A DNA stretch of 64,000 nt from NCBI GenBank assembly GCA_052139695.1, contig JBKQWF010000056.1:42177-106176 (forward strand). Reading direction: 5' to 3'. Origin of the DNA: PLGF01 sp052139695. Its GTDB lineage: Bacteria > Verrucomicrobiota > Verrucomicrobiia > Limisphaerales > Palsa-1400. The notes beneath the pieces were generated by a model. That model was not told the origin of the DNA. It made no database searches and saw only the letters and a program-made list of their open reading frames with translations. The position numbers and the translations under genes were made by a program. Shown piece after piece: positions 25,023 to 33,769 of this stretch (position 1 is its first letter; every line of letters starts with the position of its first letter).

Positions 25023-26276
25023 ATGAATGTGAGAGGCAGCCATTTCACGAACCGATGGACCGTCGTTTTCGCCGCGCTGGGCATCAATCTGATTCTCGGC
25101 GTCTTGTACGCCTGGGGAGTCATGCTCAAAGCCCTGGTCAACGATTGGCATTGGTCCAAAACCGACGCCACCCTGCCAATGTCGATCGCCACGGTTTGTT
25201 TTGCCGGCATGATGACTTTCGGAGGACGGTGGCAGGACAAATTCGGCCCCCGCCATGTGGCCACCGCCGGCGGGGCTCTTCTGGGTCTGGCCTTGATTTT
25301 ATCGGCGCTGGCGCGATCTCCATTGGGCATGGCCTTGACCTTCGGAGTGGGGGCGGGATTGGGCATTGGCCTTGGTTACTCCGCGACGACGCCGCCCGCG
25401 ATCAAATGGTTTCCACCCGCCCGCAAAGGATTCATCACCGGAATAGTCGTCAGCGGCGTGGGGTTGGCGGCGGTTTATATTGCGCCGCTTACCCAATATC
25501 TTTTGAAAGCAACGGGCATTTCGGCGACTTTTATCTGGCTGGGTGTGGGGACATTGGTGTTGGTGCCCTTGTTGGCGCAGTTTTTGCGAAACCCGCCGGA
25601 ACAGTCGAACCCATCATCCTCGGCGTCGTCCGCGGCTCCGGTTTTCGAGTCGGGTTGGCGGGAAATGCTGCGGACCAGTTCGTTCTACAAACTCTGGCTG
25701 CTAATGGTTCTTTCCGCCTCGGCGGGCCTGATGGTCATCGCGCAGGTGGCCGTGATTGCGAAAGAACAGGCCAACTGGAATTGGGGCTTTGTGCCGATTG
25801 CCACGCTGGCCATCTTCAATACCGTGGGACGGCTGGCCGCCGGGGTCGTCTCGGACAAGATTGGCCGCACCCACACCATGACGCTGGCCTTCCTTTTGCA
25901 GGCGGCCAACATGCTGATTTTCACCAGCTACAACTCGCCCGCGCTGCTCGTCTTCGGATCGGCTTTCACGGGCCTGTGTTATGGCACCATTTTTACGCTC
26001 ATGCCGGCGGCGACGGCGGATTTCTACGGCATCCGCAACCTGGGCGGGAATTATGGCCTGGTCTTCACGGCTTTCGGCGTCGCCGGGGTAATTGGACCCA
26101 TCCTTGGCGCGCGGATTCATGACCATTTCGGGTCGTATCTCCACGCCTTCCAGATTTCGGCCGGAATGCTCGTCGCCGGGGCGTTTCTGGCGATGTGGAC
26201 CAAGCCGCCCACCACGCGCGCGGCGCCGGCAACTCCCTTGGTTTCACCCAAACCCTTTCCCCAAGCCTCTCATTAA
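25023..26276 (+). CDS. MFS transporter, oxalate/formate antiporter-like (OFA) family
   Basis: The 417-residue protein has about twelve hydrophobic segments, the OFA-type N-terminus NRWTVVFAALGINLILGVLYAWGV, the loop GGRWQDKFGPRHV between helices 2 and 3, and GLGYSATTPPAIKWFPPARKGFITGIVVSG, which is typical of oxalate/formate and related monocarboxylate exchangers. A second half-repeat carries AAGVVSDKIGRTHTM. It follows the ACT gene by 20 bp, so the natural cargo may be the aryl acid handled by PaaK and Ior; this is inferred from context. Confidence 0.85.
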   Translation: MNVRGSHFTNRWTVVFAALGINLILGVLYAWGVMLKALVNDWHWSKTDATLPMSIATVCFAGMMTFGGRWQDKFGPRHVATAGGALLGLALILSALARSPLGMALTFGVGAGLGIGLGYSATTPPAIKWFPPARKGFITGIVVSGVGLAAVYIAPLTQYLLKATGISATFIWLGVGTLVLVPLLAQFLRNPPEQSNPSSSASSAAPVFESGWREMLRTSSFYKLWLLMVLSASAGLMVIAQVAVIAKEQANWNWGFVPIATLAIFNTVGRLAAGVVSDKIGRTHTMTLAFLLQAANMLIFTSYNSPALLVFGSAFTGLCYGTIFTLMPAATADFYGIRNLGGNYGLVFTAFGVAGVIGPILGARIHDHFGSYLHAFQISAGMLVAGAFLAMWTKPPTTRAAPATPLVSPKPFPQASH

Positions 26277-26279
26277 ACC

Positions 26280-27836
26280 ATGCACACAACCAAACTATTG
26301 ACTGTCACGATCCTGGCCGGTTCGCTGGCGTTGAGCCAAGCCCAGCCAATTCTTTCCACCACCAACCAAACCTTGTCCCCGCCGCCGGCTTCGGACATGG
26401 AACAAACGATCCATGATCTGAAGAATCCCGCCTCCTGGATAAACTGGGGCGCCGATTTGCGCGTGCGCAACGAGTACTACAACAATGGGCTCAGTCTGGG
26501 AGCGCCGGCGGGAGTGGGCCTGGGCTTTGGCACGGTCCATTCCCAGGATTACCTGCGCTTCCGCGGGCGCATTGGGATGACTTTATTCCCCACCAACGAC
26601 CTGACCATCAATGTTCGCCTCGCTGCCGAACCGCGCGACTTTTTGGAACACTCGACTTTTGACACCTACTACAACCAGGTGGGCATGCAATCGCGTTACG
26701 GCATCTTCGACAACTTGAATGTCCGCTGGAAAAATGCCCTCGGTCTTCCGGCCACGCTGACGGTGGGACGCCAGGACATTTTTCTGGGAGACGGCTTTCT
26801 CGTCGGCGACGGCACGCCCGAGGACGGATCGTTCACGACGTTTTTGGATTCCGCGCGGCTGACCTACAAGCTCGATAAACAGAAGACCACGCTGGATTTC
26901 ATCGGCATCATCCAGGACGCGCGCCCGGACGGCTGGTTGCCCACGCTCGGCCCCTCCACCAGCTTAGGCACCGTCCCTGGCCCCGAGCCGCTCACCCTGA
27001 CCGATCAGAATGAAAAGGGCGCCATTTTATGGGTCAACAACAAAAGCCTTTCCTGCGCCAACTTTGACGGCTATTTTATTTACAAGCACGACGGCATGCT
27101 CAACGCCCCCGTGCAGACCTTCGGGGACAATGCCGATCTTTACACGGTGGGCGGGCGCGTCACCGGGAGCCTGCGGGACCATTGGAAATACTCGGCCGAA
27201 GGCGCTTATCAATTCGGCCAAAAGCAAGAACCGGATCTTAATATGGGCGGCGCCAATCCCTGGTTGCCGGCCTCGGCGCAAACCACCGGCTTTCGCGACG
27301 TTGATGCCTTTGCCACCCAGGAGAAACTGACCTACCAATTCAAAGACACCTGGAATGACCAACTCTCACTTTCTTACGAGTTTCTCTCCGGCGACAATCC
27401 CAATTCCAAAAACGACGAGATGTTTGACGTCCTCTGGGGCCGCTGGCCGCAGTGGAGTGAAATCTATAACATTTACAGTTATGTGCAGGAAACGCGCGTC
27501 GGCCAGGCGGCGAACCTGCAACGGGTCGGCCCCACCTGGACCATTGACCCGACGAGCAAGCTGGAATTCAGCAGCAGTTATTTTGCCCTCTTTGCCGTCC
27601 AGGATTCGCCCACCCGGGACCTGAACGCGGTCTTCTTCGGCACACGCTCCAGTGCCGGCGAGCCGTTTTCCGGGACGGGAGATTTCCGCGGTCATTACCT
27701 GCAAGCGGTGCTCAAATACAAATTCAACCAGCACATCAGCGGACACCTCTGGAGCGAATTCCTGTTCCCGGGCGATTTCTATATCCATCGCCAGGCGATG
27801 ACGTTTCTGCGCGCGGAAATTATGTTTACGCTGTAA
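26280..27836 (+). CDS. Alginate-export-family outer-membrane porin
   Basis: The 518-residue protein has a signal peptide (MHTTKLLTVTILAGSLALSQAQ) and the barrel signature of the alginate_exp family: WINWGADLRVRNEYYNN, DYLRFRGRIGMTLFPTNDLTINVRLAAEPRD, LTVGRQDIFLGDGFLVGDGTPEDGS and a final FLRAEIMFTL strand. Members are outer-membrane channels for acidic polymers or small anions. It starts 3 bp after the MFS gene, so the two probably form an outer/inner-membrane uptake pair. The name reflects the family and does not imply alginate as cargo. Confidence 0.82.
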   Translation: MHTTKLLTVTILAGSLALSQAQPILSTTNQTLSPPPASDMEQTIHDLKNPASWINWGADLRVRNEYYNNGLSLGAPAGVGLGFGTVHSQDYLRFRGRIGMTLFPTNDLTINVRLAAEPRDFLEHSTFDTYYNQVGMQSRYGIFDNLNVRWKNALGLPATLTVGRQDIFLGDGFLVGDGTPEDGSFTTFLDSARLTYKLDKQKTTLDFIGIIQDARPDGWLPTLGPSTSLGTVPGPEPLTLTDQNEKGAILWVNNKSLSCANFDGYFIYKHDGMLNAPVQTFGDNADLYTVGGRVTGSLRDHWKYSAEGAYQFGQKQEPDLNMGGANPWLPASAQTTGFRDVDAFATQEKLTYQFKDTWNDQLSLSYEFLSGDNPNSKNDEMFDVLWGRWPQWSEIYNIYSYVQETRVGQAANLQRVGPTWTIDPTSKLEFSSSYFALFAVQDSPTRDLNAVFFGTRSSAGEPFSGTGDFRGHYLQAVLKYKFNQHISGHLWSEFLFPGDFYIHRQAMTFLRAEIMFTL

Positions 27837-27854
27837 GAGCGTGTTTTAAAAATA

Positions 27855-27962
27855 GGAGGGGTGCCGCGGCAAGGGATTTTGGCGCTGATCAAAGATGCCA
27901 CCGTGGCCGACGCCATTCTGGACCGGCTGGTCCACAACGCCTATCGCCAGGAACTCAAGTGA
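27855..27962 (+). pseudogene. Remnant of an IS21-type istB helper ATPase gene (C-terminus only)
   Basis: An open frame ending at TGA 27960-27962 translates to IKDATVADAILDRLVHNA followed by YRQELK, the highly conserved C-terminus of IstB-like ATP-binding proteins (family pattern DPTxADAILDRLVHNAxRxELK). About 35 codons remain; there is no Walker A region and no istA nearby. This is a scar of a lost IS21-family element between the porin gene and the thioredoxin gene. Confidence 0.72.
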
Positions 27963-28074
27963 GAGTCGATTCGCAAGAGTAAAGGCGAATTTGGAGATGG
28001 CAACAGCTAAGGGACGGTTTTCCAGGCCACTTGTTTTCTTGACTTTTATTGAGGAACTTGTTAAGAAGAAGCCA

Positions 28075-29841
28075 ATGAGACGATCAGTGGCTATTGCCTG
28101 CTTGATATCCGCCATGGCGATCTCCAACCTGTCAATCCTTGCCGGAGACGCACCCACTTCAGCTGATCAGTTCCGAACCGGCGTCCTGTCTGCGCTCAAG
28201 ACCAAAAACAAGCAGGCTGTCCTATCGCTTTTTAACTCGGAAGGGGTTAGCCCCGGCGGGAAGGCAGCGCTGGACGAGGACATTGACGACTGGCTTACAC
28301 GGGAAGTCCAAGTCGTCAAGCTCTCACCTTTGCCCACAAACTTTCAATCATCCGGAGAACAAGGTAATGTTCGTTTTCGAATTAATGTCCAGCCCGTGGG
28401 CGTTATCGAGATAGGTTTCACTGATGGTTTCGCAGTTGGAACGCCTTACGGCAAGAAAGGAGACTTCTATTACGTAGCAGGAATTATCGAAGAGAGAATT
28501 GCCGGCGCCGAACCCGAAACAAACCAGACCGTTACGATTCAGGTCCAAACCACCGAGGGCAAGCCAGCGCCCTATGTGGGTGTGGCTGGCGTGAGCGACA
28601 ATCGACAAAGCTTTCCCCTTCTTCATGCTCGTGCCCTTTACGGAGGGAGTGAGCATTTTCAGGCTGATGACGAGGGGCGATTGCACGTGCCTTTGATGGA
28701 AACCAACCTTTCCCTTGTAGCCGCCGGCAAGCAGGGATTCGCCTGGCTGCCGCGCGGTGGCGTCACGAATCAAGCGGTGATGATCTTGCGACCGTGGGGG
28801 CGCATCGAAGGCCGCCGAGTCAATCGGAACCGGAACGTGACAAATGAACATCTTCGCTTGACGCTGGATCGGGAGTTTTATGGCATCCATGAGATCGAAG
28901 TTCGAGTTGTTTCGCCGGAAGCCCAGACTGATGCACAAGGGCGATTTGTTTTTGAAAACGTTCCGCCGCTGAAATTCTTGCTTGACCGGCAGGGCGAGCA
29001 ACGGGATAGATGGGTTCACTTTGCCTCGGCGGACGCCAGGGAAGGAGGCACTAACAGAATGGCTGTTGTGACGCGAGGCCGGACGGTTTTCGGCCGGGTA
29101 AAAAGAGGGCCGGAACTGGATGCCGACCTTGATCTGATTTCGTGTTCTGGATTACTTCGGTCGGAGAGTAAGAACACTCCAGGTCCACCCCTCATCATCG
29201 ATTTCGCCGTTCAGGCCGACGGAGCCTTTCACGCCAATATGGTTGAGCCGGGCCAATACAAGCTCGTTGGCGAGATCCGGGGCGACAAGGGCAAAGTGGC
29301 CACGATTGATTCCATTTCCGCGCTTGTTCCTGATGACACTTCGGAGGCCGCGGATGTGCCGTTCGATATCGGCACAGTGGTTCTAAAAGCTGCGATGAAC
29401 CTGAAGCCAGGGGATACAGCGCCTGATTTTGCCTGTCCGTGTCTTGACGGCAAGCAGCTTAAGCTTTCCGATCTTCGGGGCAAATATGTGCTGCTGGATT
29501 TTTGGGCTACCTGGTGCGGGCCCTGCGTTGCCGAAACGCCAAATATGAAGGCGACCTATGACGCGTTCTGCAATAACGCCCGCTTCGAGATGATTAGCTT
29601 GAGTCTCGACACTGAACAGGAAGCGCCGAAGAAGTTCGCCCGAAATCACGCCATCCCGTGGAAGCAGTGTTTTCTCGGTGACTGGTCAAAAGACAAAGTG
29701 ACGCTCAGCTACGGAGTCTATGGCATTCCTTCGATTTTTCTGATCGGCCCCGACGGTAAGATTCTGGCAACCCATCTGCGTGGAGCAAAGATTAAGGATG
29801 CGGTGGCTGGCGCGCTGGCCGGTGAGCCATCACCACGGTAG
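28075..29841 (+). CDS. Secreted TlpA-like thioredoxin protein with long N-terminal region
   Basis: The 588-residue protein has a signal peptide (MRRSVAIACLISAMAISNLSILAGD), a ~400-residue region of unknown function that includes a carboxypeptidase-regulatory-like beta-sandwich (RFVFENVPPLKFLL), then a redoxin domain from about residue 440: LKPGDTAPDFACPCLDGKQLKLSDLRGKYVLLDFWATWCGPC. The active-site motif is W480-C-G-P-C484 and the cis-Pro loop is GVYGIPSIFLIGPDGKI. It probably reduces disulfides in the periplasm or on the cell surface. The start at 28075 gives the signal peptide; an upstream in-frame start would read through the istB scar. Its base composition looks richer in A+T than the neighbours. 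Confidence 0.8.
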   Translation: MRRSVAIACLISAMAISNLSILAGDAPTSADQFRTGVLSALKTKNKQAVLSLFNSEGVSPGGKAALDEDIDDWLTREVQVVKLSPLPTNFQSSGEQGNVRFRINVQPVGVIEIGFTDGFAVGTPYGKKGDFYYVAGIIEERIAGAEPETNQTVTIQVQTTEGKPAPYVGVAGVSDNRQSFPLLHARALYGGSEHFQADDEGRLHVPLMETNLSLVAAGKQGFAWLPRGGVTNQAVMILRPWGRIEGRRVNRNRNVTNEHLRLTLDREFYGIHEIEVRVVSPEAQTDAQGRFVFENVPPLKFLLDRQGEQRDRWVHFASADAREGGTNRMAVVTRGRTVFGRVKRGPELDADLDLISCSGLLRSESKNTPGPPLIIDFAVQADGAFHANMVEPGQYKLVGEIRGDKGKVATIDSISALVPDDTSEAADVPFDIGTVVLKAAMNLKPGDTAPDFACPCLDGKQLKLSDLRGKYVLLDFWATWCGPCVAETPNMKATYDAFCNNARFEMISLSLDTEQEAPKKFARNHAIPWKQCFLGDWSKDKVTLSYGVYGIPSIFLIGPDGKILATHLRGAKIKDAVAGALAGEPSPR

Positions 29842-30022
29842 CACAGTTCTTGCTGAATCGGCCCGCCCGGCTTGGCCGGTCTCTCAGCCCGCCCTGGAAA
29901 AAGAGCCAGCCGGAATCGAAAGCCCGCGTGATTCGCGGCGAAATATCCCTGGCGCCGAGGGACAAGGCAGCGCATAAAACCACCGCCGACAAGACGGTCC
30001 GGATCCATTTTGCACGCTATGT
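29842..30022 (-). pseudogene. Possible 5' remnant of a secreted GH2-type glycosidase gene
   Basis: Read leftward from about 30022, the frame gives a signal-peptide-like segment (KWIRTVLSAVVLCAALSLGA), then SPRITRAFDSGWLFFQGG, which resembles the start of secreted GH2 glycosidases (FDxGWxFxxGD). A stop codon lies near the would-be start, and similarity is lost after about 50 codons, where the convergent thioredoxin gene ends. It lies just downstream of the sulfatase on the same strand. The short match makes this tentative. Confidence 0.3.
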
Positions 30023-30034
30023 CATATCAAAAAA

Positions 30035-31591
30035 CTAAGACGAAATTTCGAACGTCGCCGGCTCCAGCACAAAGCTATCATTGACTGTCTCCTGCCATTT
30101 CTTGAGTTCGCGGAAGAGCTCGGCGACGGTGGCGGAATTGGCTGGGTCAGCGGCGAGGTTGTTCATCTCCCACGGGTCCTTTTCAAGGTCAAACAATTGG
30201 GCTTTCTTCACCTCGGGGTAAAGGATTAGTTTGTGCCGGCCCGTCCGCGCCATGCGTTGATAACCGCGGTAGGCGCAGTAAATGGAATCAAATAAATGAT
30301 CCCGCTCGCCGCGCAGCACGGGAACAAGGCTGGGAAACTGGACCGTCGCTGGAACGGAGAGACCCGCCAATTCGCACAGCGTCGGGAAAAGGGAGTGCTG
30401 GTACATCAGTGCGTCGATTCGCCGCCCGGCCGGAATGCCCGGTCCAGCCATGATGAACGGCATGCGCACCGAGCAGTCATAAAGGTTTTGTTTGCCCATC
30501 AGCCCGTGTTCTCCCACCGCCAACCCGTGGTCGCTGGTGACCACGACGCAGGTATTGTCCGCCTGTCCCGTTTTCTCCAAGGCATCAAGAATGCGGCCAA
30601 GCTGCAGGTCCATGTAAGAGAGCAAGGCGTAATATTCCTGGCGATGGACTCGCACCTCGAAGGGCGTGCGGGGAAAGGGCGCCAGTTTCTCGTCCCGCAC
30701 ATGGGCGTCGCCCTGGTCAAAGGGATGTTGCGGAAGAAAATTGGGCGGCACTTCAATTTTATCGGCCGGGTAAAAGTCCACCCATTCCTTTGGCGCCTGG
30801 CGCGGGTCGTGCGGGGAATTCCACGCGAGATACAAAAAGAACGGACGATCCGGGCGCGCCGCTGTTTGCCGCAGCAAGGAAATCGCGCTGTCGGCATAGA
30901 GTTCGCAGGAATGCTGCCGCCGCTCGTAGTGCGGCCCCGCTTTCGGCGGAGCCGGCCCATTCTGAGACAGCCAGTGGGCATCGTGGGCGGGATGTTCAAT
31001 GTCCCAAAGGTCGTAAGGAGTCCACTGCCCCTTAAATTTTGGGTCCCATGGCGTCCATGAATCGCCAGGGCGGGGCCGGTCGTAGGCGATTCCATCTTCA
31101 GGAGTCGAGGCATAGAATCCCGGCCCGACGGTTTTGCCGTAAGCAAAACTGCGCAACGCCGTCTGGTCCCCGTTGTGCCATTTGCCGACCGCATAAGTGT
31201 CGTAACCCCCCATTTGCAGGACTTCGCCGAGCAGGGGATAAAATCCGCAGTTTTCACCGCCGCAGTTCCAGAGATAGCGGGCGGTATGCATCATGGCGCG
31301 GCTGGCGACACAAATCGCCCCCGTCCAGGAGCCTTGATGAAAGCAGTGCGTGAAAGCGGTGCCGCGCTGGACAAGGCGATCAAACGCCGGGGTCTGGACT
31401 TCTCGATTATTGAGCGCGCGTATGGTCCGGTAGCACTGGTCATCGGCCACGATCACGAGGAAATTAGGCTTCTTGCGCGTCGCAGTGGCCAGCGTTGAAT
31501 CAGCCGGCTGCGCGCCCAGCTTTCCCTGCGTCAGCAACATCGAGGCCGGCAAACCCGTGGCCGTTTTCAAAAAAGCCCGCCGGTCAATCAT
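30035..31591 (-). CDS. Tat-exported sulfatase with C-x-A-S-R active-site motif
   Basis: The 518-residue protein starts MIDRRAFLKTATGLPASMLL, a twin-arginine signal. The sulfatase domain shows the metal-binding KPNFLVIVADDQ (Asp50, Asp51) and the formylglycine site CVASRAMMHTAR with Cys94; the usual Pro of CxPSR is Ala. HDPRQAPKEW, SYMDLQLGRILDALEKTG and VVTSDHGLAVGEHGLMGKQNLYD complete the family pattern. It should hydrolyse sulfate esters of polysaccharides after Cys-to-formylglycine conversion by the divergently encoded maturase. An open frame extends upstream to 31795 through a palindromic repeat, but the Tat signal fixes the start at 31591. Confidence 0.88.
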   Translation of the reverse strand: MIDRRAFLKTATGLPASMLLTQGKLGAQPADSTLATATRKKPNFLVIVADDQCYRTIRALNNREVQTPAFDRLVQRGTAFTHCFHQGSWTGAICVASRAMMHTARYLWNCGGENCGFYPLLGEVLQMGGYDTYAVGKWHNGDQTALRSFAYGKTVGPGFYASTPEDGIAYDRPRPGDSWTPWDPKFKGQWTPYDLWDIEHPAHDAHWLSQNGPAPPKAGPHYERRQHSCELYADSAISLLRQTAARPDRPFFLYLAWNSPHDPRQAPKEWVDFYPADKIEVPPNFLPQHPFDQGDAHVRDEKLAPFPRTPFEVRVHRQEYYALLSYMDLQLGRILDALEKTGQADNTCVVVTSDHGLAVGEHGLMGKQNLYDCSVRMPFIMAGPGIPAGRRIDALMYQHSLFPTLCELAGLSVPATVQFPSLVPVLRGERDHLFDSIYCAYRGYQRMARTGRHKLILYPEVKKAQLFDLEKDPWEMNNLAADPANSATVAELFRELKKWQETVNDSFVLEPATFEISS

Positions 31592-31664
31592 TGCCTGGTG
31601 CCTGTCTTTCACGCAGTGCGATTGTCTGCTGACAAAGCGAGTAAAACAATCGCGAAAACGGCCA

Positions 31665-31715
31665 AAGGTAGGGTCGCCTCGCCGAGGCGACCACGGACGG
31701 GTGGGTGCGATCCGT
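31665..31715. repeat. Palindromic REPIN-like element, copy 2 (partial)
   Basis: GGTAGGG followed by a perfect palindrome of GGTCGCCTC / GAGGCGACC and then CACGGACGG matches the left half of the copy at 50332-50377; the right half is replaced by unrelated sequence ending in CCGTCCCC. It lies in the 370-bp spacer between the divergent sulfatase and maturase genes. No other signal was seen in that spacer. Ends are approximate. Confidence 0.6.
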
Positions 31716-31961
31716 CCCCACTCCAACGTGCGCATCTCACTTTTTGAAAAGGCACTCTGATTTTCAGCTCCGCTAGAGCGACATATTCCGAGCAAAGGCT
31801 TGGCAGACCCGCCTCTACGAGGCTTTACTCTTCGGGCGACGGGGATCTACATAGAGGTCGCGCCGCCGGCGCTGCTAAAAAATGAGATGTGCCCCACCCC
31901 AAGCATTTCACGAAAACCGGCTGGCGTCGGGGCTGTTTCCTCCTACAATGCGGCGGGTTGC

Positions 31962-33212
31962 ATGAACACCGCCAATCTGAACCAGCCTCAGTCTTTCCAT
32001 CTCATGGCCAAGCCGGTCGGTTCCACCTGCAACCTGGACTGCAGCTATTGTTATTACCTCAGCAAAGAACATCTGGCGAACGGCCCCGGTGCCGGACGAA
32101 TGTCCGACGAAACGCTGGAGCTGTTTATCAAACAATACATTGACGGCGTCACGGGGCCGGAGGTTGTTTTTTCTTGGCAAGGCGGGGAGCCTACCCTTCT
32201 CGGCCTGGAGTTCTTTCGCAAAGTCGTTGCGTTCGAGAAGAAGCACGCCAAACCGGGGCAACGGATCGAGAACGATTTGCAAACCAACGGGACGCTGCTG
32301 GACCAGGAATGGGCCGAATTTCTCAAAACAAACCGTTTTCTGGTCGGGTTGAGCATCGATGGACCGCGGGAAATCCATGACCATTACCGGGTGACAAAGG
32401 GCGGTCGGCCCACCTTTGATAAAGTTTTTGCAGCCGCCAAACTTCTGCGGCGCTGCGGCGTTCCTTTCAACACCCTGACCTGTGTACACAGGTTCAATGG
32501 CCGGCGGCCTCTGGATGTATATCGTTTCCTGCGGCAGGAACTGGATTCAACCCGCATCCAATTTATTCCCGTTGTCGAGCACAGGAGCTTCGAGCGCCTG
32601 GCACCGCAAAGCTGGGACATGGCGCAATTGCCGAAAGACGGCGAGCCGCAAGCGCGGCCGGGCCAGCCCGATTCCATCGTCACCGATTGGTCGGTCGATC
32701 CGGAGGATTGGGGCTATTTTCTCTGCCGGGTTTTTGACCGCTGGCTCAGCCAGGACATTGGCAAGGTCATGGTCAATCAGTTTGAAACGCTCGTGGCCCA
32801 GCATCTCGGACTGCCCTCGCAGATGTGTGTCTATAGCGAAACTTGCGGCAAGGCCCTCGCGGTGGAAAGCGATGGCAGCGTTTATTCCTGCGACCACTAT
32901 GTCTATCCGGAATATCGTTTGGGCTGGCTCACGACCACGCGCCTGGAACAGATGGTTTATGCGCCTGAGCAGGAGCAATTCGGCCAGGCCAAAAGCCGGA
33001 GCTTGCCGCAATATTGCCGCCGTTGCGCTTACCTCACTGATTGCTGGGGCGAATGTCCGAAAAACAGGTTCATTCGTGCCCCCGATGGCGAACCGGGGCT
33101 GAATTATCTTTGCCGGGGTTTCAAAAAATTCTTCGCCCACGCGCTGCCGGAAGTGGACCGGGTTGTCGCGCGATTGCGGAAGCCAAGCCCTGTCAATCAA
33201 CTCGTCACATGA
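31962..33212 (+). CDS. Anaerobic sulfatase-maturating enzyme (radical SAM/SPASM)
   Basis: AnSME converts the active-site Cys or Ser of sulfatases to formylglycine independently of oxygen. The 416-residue protein has the radical-SAM triad C23-NLD-C27-SY-C30, then SWQGGEPTLLGLEFF, NDLQTNGTLL and SIDGPREIHDHYR. The C-terminal SPASM region holds the cysteines of two further [4Fe-4S] clusters (CVYSETCGKALAVESDGSVYSCDHYVYPEYRLG, YCRRCAYLTDCWGECPKNRF, YLCRGFKKFF). It is divergent from one sulfatase and about 2.3 kb from another, its likely clients. The start at ATG 31962 is set by homology; the open frame extends back to 31800 through non-conserved sequence. Confidence 0.93.
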   Translation: MNTANLNQPQSFHLMAKPVGSTCNLDCSYCYYLSKEHLANGPGAGRMSDETLELFIKQYIDGVTGPEVVFSWQGGEPTLLGLEFFRKVVAFEKKHAKPGQRIENDLQTNGTLLDQEWAEFLKTNRFLVGLSIDGPREIHDHYRVTKGGRPTFDKVFAAAKLLRRCGVPFNTLTCVHRFNGRRPLDVYRFLRQELDSTRIQFIPVVEHRSFERLAPQSWDMAQLPKDGEPQARPGQPDSIVTDWSVDPEDWGYFLCRVFDRWLSQDIGKVMVNQFETLVAQHLGLPSQMCVYSETCGKALAVESDGSVYSCDHYVYPEYRLGWLTTTRLEQMVYAPEQEQFGQAKSRSLPQYCRRCAYLTDCWGECPKNRFIRAPDGEPGLNYLCRGFKKFFAHALPEVDRVVARLRKPSPVNQLVT

Positions 33213-33253
33213 AAATTGCGTTCCGAATTCCTTGCTCCAGTGTCACCTTGTTC
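33211..33253 (+). repeat. 43-bp sequence shared with the start of the 35522 sulfatase gene
   Basis: Bases 33211-33253 match 35545-35587 with 7 mismatches in 43. In the second place they encode part of the sulfatase signal peptide (MAFRVLCPSVSLF); here the equivalent reading is MKIAFRIPCSSVTLF, followed by no sulfatase. It is either the 5' relic of a displaced sulfatase gene or part of a dispersed repeat that was recruited as a signal sequence. Confidence 0.5.
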
Positions 33254-33262
33254 TCGGGGAGC

Positions 33263-33303
33263 GCGACCGTCTCGGTCGCCGCGGTCGGCGTCTCGCCGAC
33301 CGC
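33263..33303. repeat. Twin hairpins with TCT loops
   Basis: Two perfect adjacent stem-loops: GCGACCG / CGGTCGC (33263-33279) and GCGGTCGGCG / CGCCGACCGC (33281-33303), each around a TCT loop. They lie in the 557-bp gene-free interval after the maturase gene and may act as a bidirectional transcription barrier or be part of a dispersed repeat. Confidence 0.55.
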
Positions 33304-33393
33304 GTCTTGGCGGTGCCATACGATTCCTATCGAAGCATTCAGACGCAGGGCGAACGTTAGGCGAGGATTTGGGAGAACAGGAGGGAACAAAGG

Positions 33394-33462
33394 CAACAGA
33401 AGGTGGGGCTGAGCTGCCGCTCAGCCCCAATTTCGGCCTTTTTATTCCCGCTCCGTTCTCTC
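33394..33462. repeat. ~70-bp direct repeat, left copy, containing a TGCC-loop hairpin
   Basis: This stretch is nearly identical to 34782-34852. It starts CAACAGA, contains a 10-bp stem GGGGCTGAGC (33404-33413) closed by its complement around a TGCC loop, and ends TTCCCGCTCCGTTCTCTC. The two copies bracket the Shedu-like gene in the same orientation. Confidence 0.75.
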
Positions 33463-33533
33463 GGATTTGTGGGGTGCGATTAAGAGTGGAGGAGATTCAG
33501 CATTCATTCTCCCAACGGGAGAAAATCATTCAG

Positions 33534-33571
33534 CCTGGGGTTGCCCCGGCTTTCAGAGGGGCTACCCCAGG
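33534..33571. repeat. Imperfect hairpin CCTGGGG ... CCCCAGG
   Basis: CCTGGGGTTGCCCC pairs imperfectly with GGGGCTACCCCAGG around a short loop. It lies in the gene-free interval 33213-33769 between the hairpin repeats and the Shedu-like gene. The remainder of this interval to 33769 shows no coding signal. Confidence 0.45.
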
Positions 33572-33769
33572 TCTGTCCATTATTTGCCCCTACCCGGAAC
33601 GGGTTGAATCCACCCTCAACTCGCCCGCTTTTGACCACACCCCGGTTTGTATGTTCGGCTTTGCCTCGATTCCATAAACAGGGGTCGCAAAGTTCTTGTT
33701 CATCCTGTCGAAGCTTTGCCTTGATTCCAAAAAAAAGAGAAGGCTGACAAGAGGAATTTAGAGGCGTTC

